Assembly: GCF_001941825.1 (NCBI RefSeq)
Contig: NZ_CP019038.1
Coordinates: 1,736,001 to 1,800,000 of the forward strand
DNA from: Massilia putida
GTDB taxonomy: Bacteria > Pseudomonadota > Gammaproteobacteria > Burkholderiales > Burkholderiaceae_D
Reading direction: 5' to 3'
Length of the DNA: 64,000 bases
Below are positions 62,765 to 64,000 of the stretch, piece by piece. The first letter of the stretch is position 1, and each line of letters opens with the position of its first letter. The notes below the pieces were generated by a model that had not been told where the DNA came from, made no database searches, and was given only the letters and a program-made list of their open reading frames with translations. The position numbers were made by a program, and so were the translations under genes.

Positions 62765-64000
62765 TCAGCGCACCTCGGCGCCCAGTTCGCGCACCCAGCC
62801 GAACGCCGCCAGCTCGATCTCGCGCACCTGCTTGACGGACAGCCCCAGCCGCCCCAGCGCGGCGCCCAGGTCGCGCCCTGCCTCCGCGTGCTCAAGCGAT
62901 TCCGCGATGTTCAGCATGGCGCCATAGTCGCCGTCGCGCTCCAACAGGGCCGCGCGGACGTCGCGCGAGATGTCGACCTTGTCGAGGATCTCGCGCATCG
63001 GCACGCCGAACAGCGCATCCATCAACGACATGATGCCGACCGTGAACGCCGTGTTGGCGCCGGCGACGTCGCCCGGGCGCAGGGTCAAGGTCATCAGCTC
63101 GAGCAGGCGGCCGCGCGTCGTGGCCATCTGCAGCAGCGGCGAATTCAGTTCGACGTGGCCCTCCGGTCCGCTGTACAGCAGGATCTGCACCCAGCGCTGC
63201 AGCTGGCTGCGGCCGAGCAGGGCGAGCGCCTGCGAGATCGATTCCACGCGCGGCGCGCCCGTGCCCGTCAGGTGGCCGTTCACGAGGCGCAGCAGGTTCA
63301 GGCTGAGCAGCGGGTCGCGCTTGACGGCCGCTTCGATGGCCTCGTTGTCCGCCTGCGAGTGGATCAGGTCCATCAGGCGCAGCAGCACGAGTTCGGACGG
63401 CGTGATCTTCTTGCCCGACAGGATCGCCGGGCGCGCAAAATAATAGCCCTGGAAATATTCGAAGCCGAGTTCCAGGCATAGCTGGAATTCCTCGACCGTT
63501 TCGACCTTTTCCGCCAGCAGTTTCTGGTGCGGTCCGCGCAGTGTGTGCACGAGCTCGGCCAATTCGCCGCCCTCGACGCCCTGCAAGTCGATCTTGATGA
63601 CGTCGACGAGGTTCCTGAGCTTGCTTACCTGCTCGGAATGGCCTATAACATCGTCGAGAGCGAACTTGAAACCGAGCTCTTTCAATTCCCTAATGCGCGC
63701 CAGCAATTGCGTCGTGGGACGGACAGTTTCCAGGATTTCGAGAATGACCTGATCGGGAGGCAGGAACCGCACGAAATCGCTCATCAACACGACCTCGTCG
63801 ACATTGACGAAGGCAATCTGCTCGCCCACCACCTGCTTCATGCCCAGCTGCGACGCATGGGAGATCACGGCGGCGGTGGCGGCGGCATAATCGGTCAGCT
63901 GCGCGTCCTCATGCTCCGGGGCGGCGCGGAACAGCAACTCGAACGCCACCAGTTTCTGGTCGCGCCCGAGTATGGGCTGGCGCGCCAAAAAGAAATCGTC
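62765..64000 (-). CDS. EAL-HDOD signalling protein (5' end outside window)
   Basis: This encodes 411 residues; the frame continues to the right edge and the protein enters as DDFFLARQPILGRDQKLVAF. The N-terminal domain resembles an EAL phosphodiesterase, but the EAL signature reads FELLF and the acidic metal ligands appear lost, so cyclic-di-GMP hydrolysis is unlikely. A C-terminal HDOD domain follows (AVKRDPLLSLNLLRLVNGHL, VESISQALALLGRSQLQRWV). This YuxH-like architecture is regulatory, with unknown partners. Confidence 0.85.
   Translation of the reverse strand, partial: DDFFLARQPILGRDQKLVAFELLFRAAPEHEDAQLTDYAAATAAVISHASQLGMKQVVGEQIAFVNVDEVVLMSDFVRFLPPDQVILEILETVRPTTQLLARIRELKELGFKFALDDVIGHSEQVSKLRNLVDVIKIDLQGVEGGELAELVHTLRGPHQKLLAEKVETVEEFQLCLELGFEYFQGYYFARPAILSGKKITPSELVLLRLMDLIHSQADNEAIEAAVKRDPLLSLNLLRLVNGHLTGTGAPRVESISQALALLGRSQLQRWVQILLYSGPEGHVELNSPLLQMATTRGRLLELMTLTLRPGDVAGANTAFTVGIMSLMDALFGVPMREILDKVDISRDVRAALLERDGDYGAMLNIAESLEHAEAGRDLGAALGRLGLSVKQVREIELAAFGWVRELGAEVR

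Overview
The window is high-GC DNA from a betaproteobacterium, most likely Oxalobacteraceae of the Massilia/Telluria/Duganella type. This rests on the block at 37-61 kb, where lepA-lepB-rnc-era-recO-pdxJ-acpS lies next to plsX-fabHDG-acpP-fabF-rpoE-rseA-mucD, an order typical of betaproteobacteria. It also rests on the many Gram-negative porins of the 350-380 aa trimeric type and on the protein style of the conserved genes. No 16S gene is present, so the genus is an inference.

Layout. 0-8 kb: a membrane-protein start, a QseBC-like two-component pair followed by a beta-propeller protein, a four-repeat membrane protein with an outer-membrane partner, a TonB-receptor remnant and a chemotaxis receptor. 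8-12 kb: a catechol ortho-cleavage operon catB-catC-catA-pcaD on the minus strand. It is decaying at its 3' end: pcaD is frameshifted, and the MFS transporter and porin behind it are remnants. 12-12.7 kb: tautomerase and PAS-kinase fragments. 12.8-20.1 kb: an intact gentisate module of the mhbRTDHIM type (LysR regulator, 3-hydroxybenzoate 6-hydroxylase, gentisate dioxygenase, fumarylpyruvate hydrolase, AAHS transporter, maleylpyruvate isomerase, porin). 20.5-29 kb: a second complete-looking aromatic module (MFS, GlcG-like protein, amidohydrolase, extradiol dioxygenase, FAA hydrolase, FAD monooxygenase, porin) with a divergent LysR gene. It resembles flavonoid or hydroxyaromatic meta-cleavage clusters. 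29-36.4 kb: an accessory island remnant with an IS1182-type element, an IS256-type element that truncates an alcohol dehydrogenase, an unrecognised 475-codon gene and a truncated island integrase, ending at the 3' end of a tRNA-Cys gene.

36.5-61.3 kb: a long run of minus-strand housekeeping genes. It starts at the yceD-rpmF-plsX-fab genes for lipid synthesis and continues through the sigma-E locus to the lepA-acpS genes, uvrC and pgsA, then five tandem tRNA-Gly(GCC) genes and tRNA-Cys. Between the glutaredoxin/mucD genes and lepA lies a cassette that is not part of the usual order: a PLP-dependent decarboxylase overlapping a TPR/ATP-grasp protein, convergent with a predicted HExxH metallopeptidase. 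The anti-sigma gene is very short and no rseB is visible. 61.3-64 kb: yceF/maf and a tetrapyrrole-methylase-family methyltransferase on the plus strand, then an EAL-HDOD protein running off the right edge.

Together the left half is an aromatic-compound catabolic region with three routes (catechol, gentisate, meta-cleavage), each with its own uptake genes and most with a regulator. The right half is core genome.
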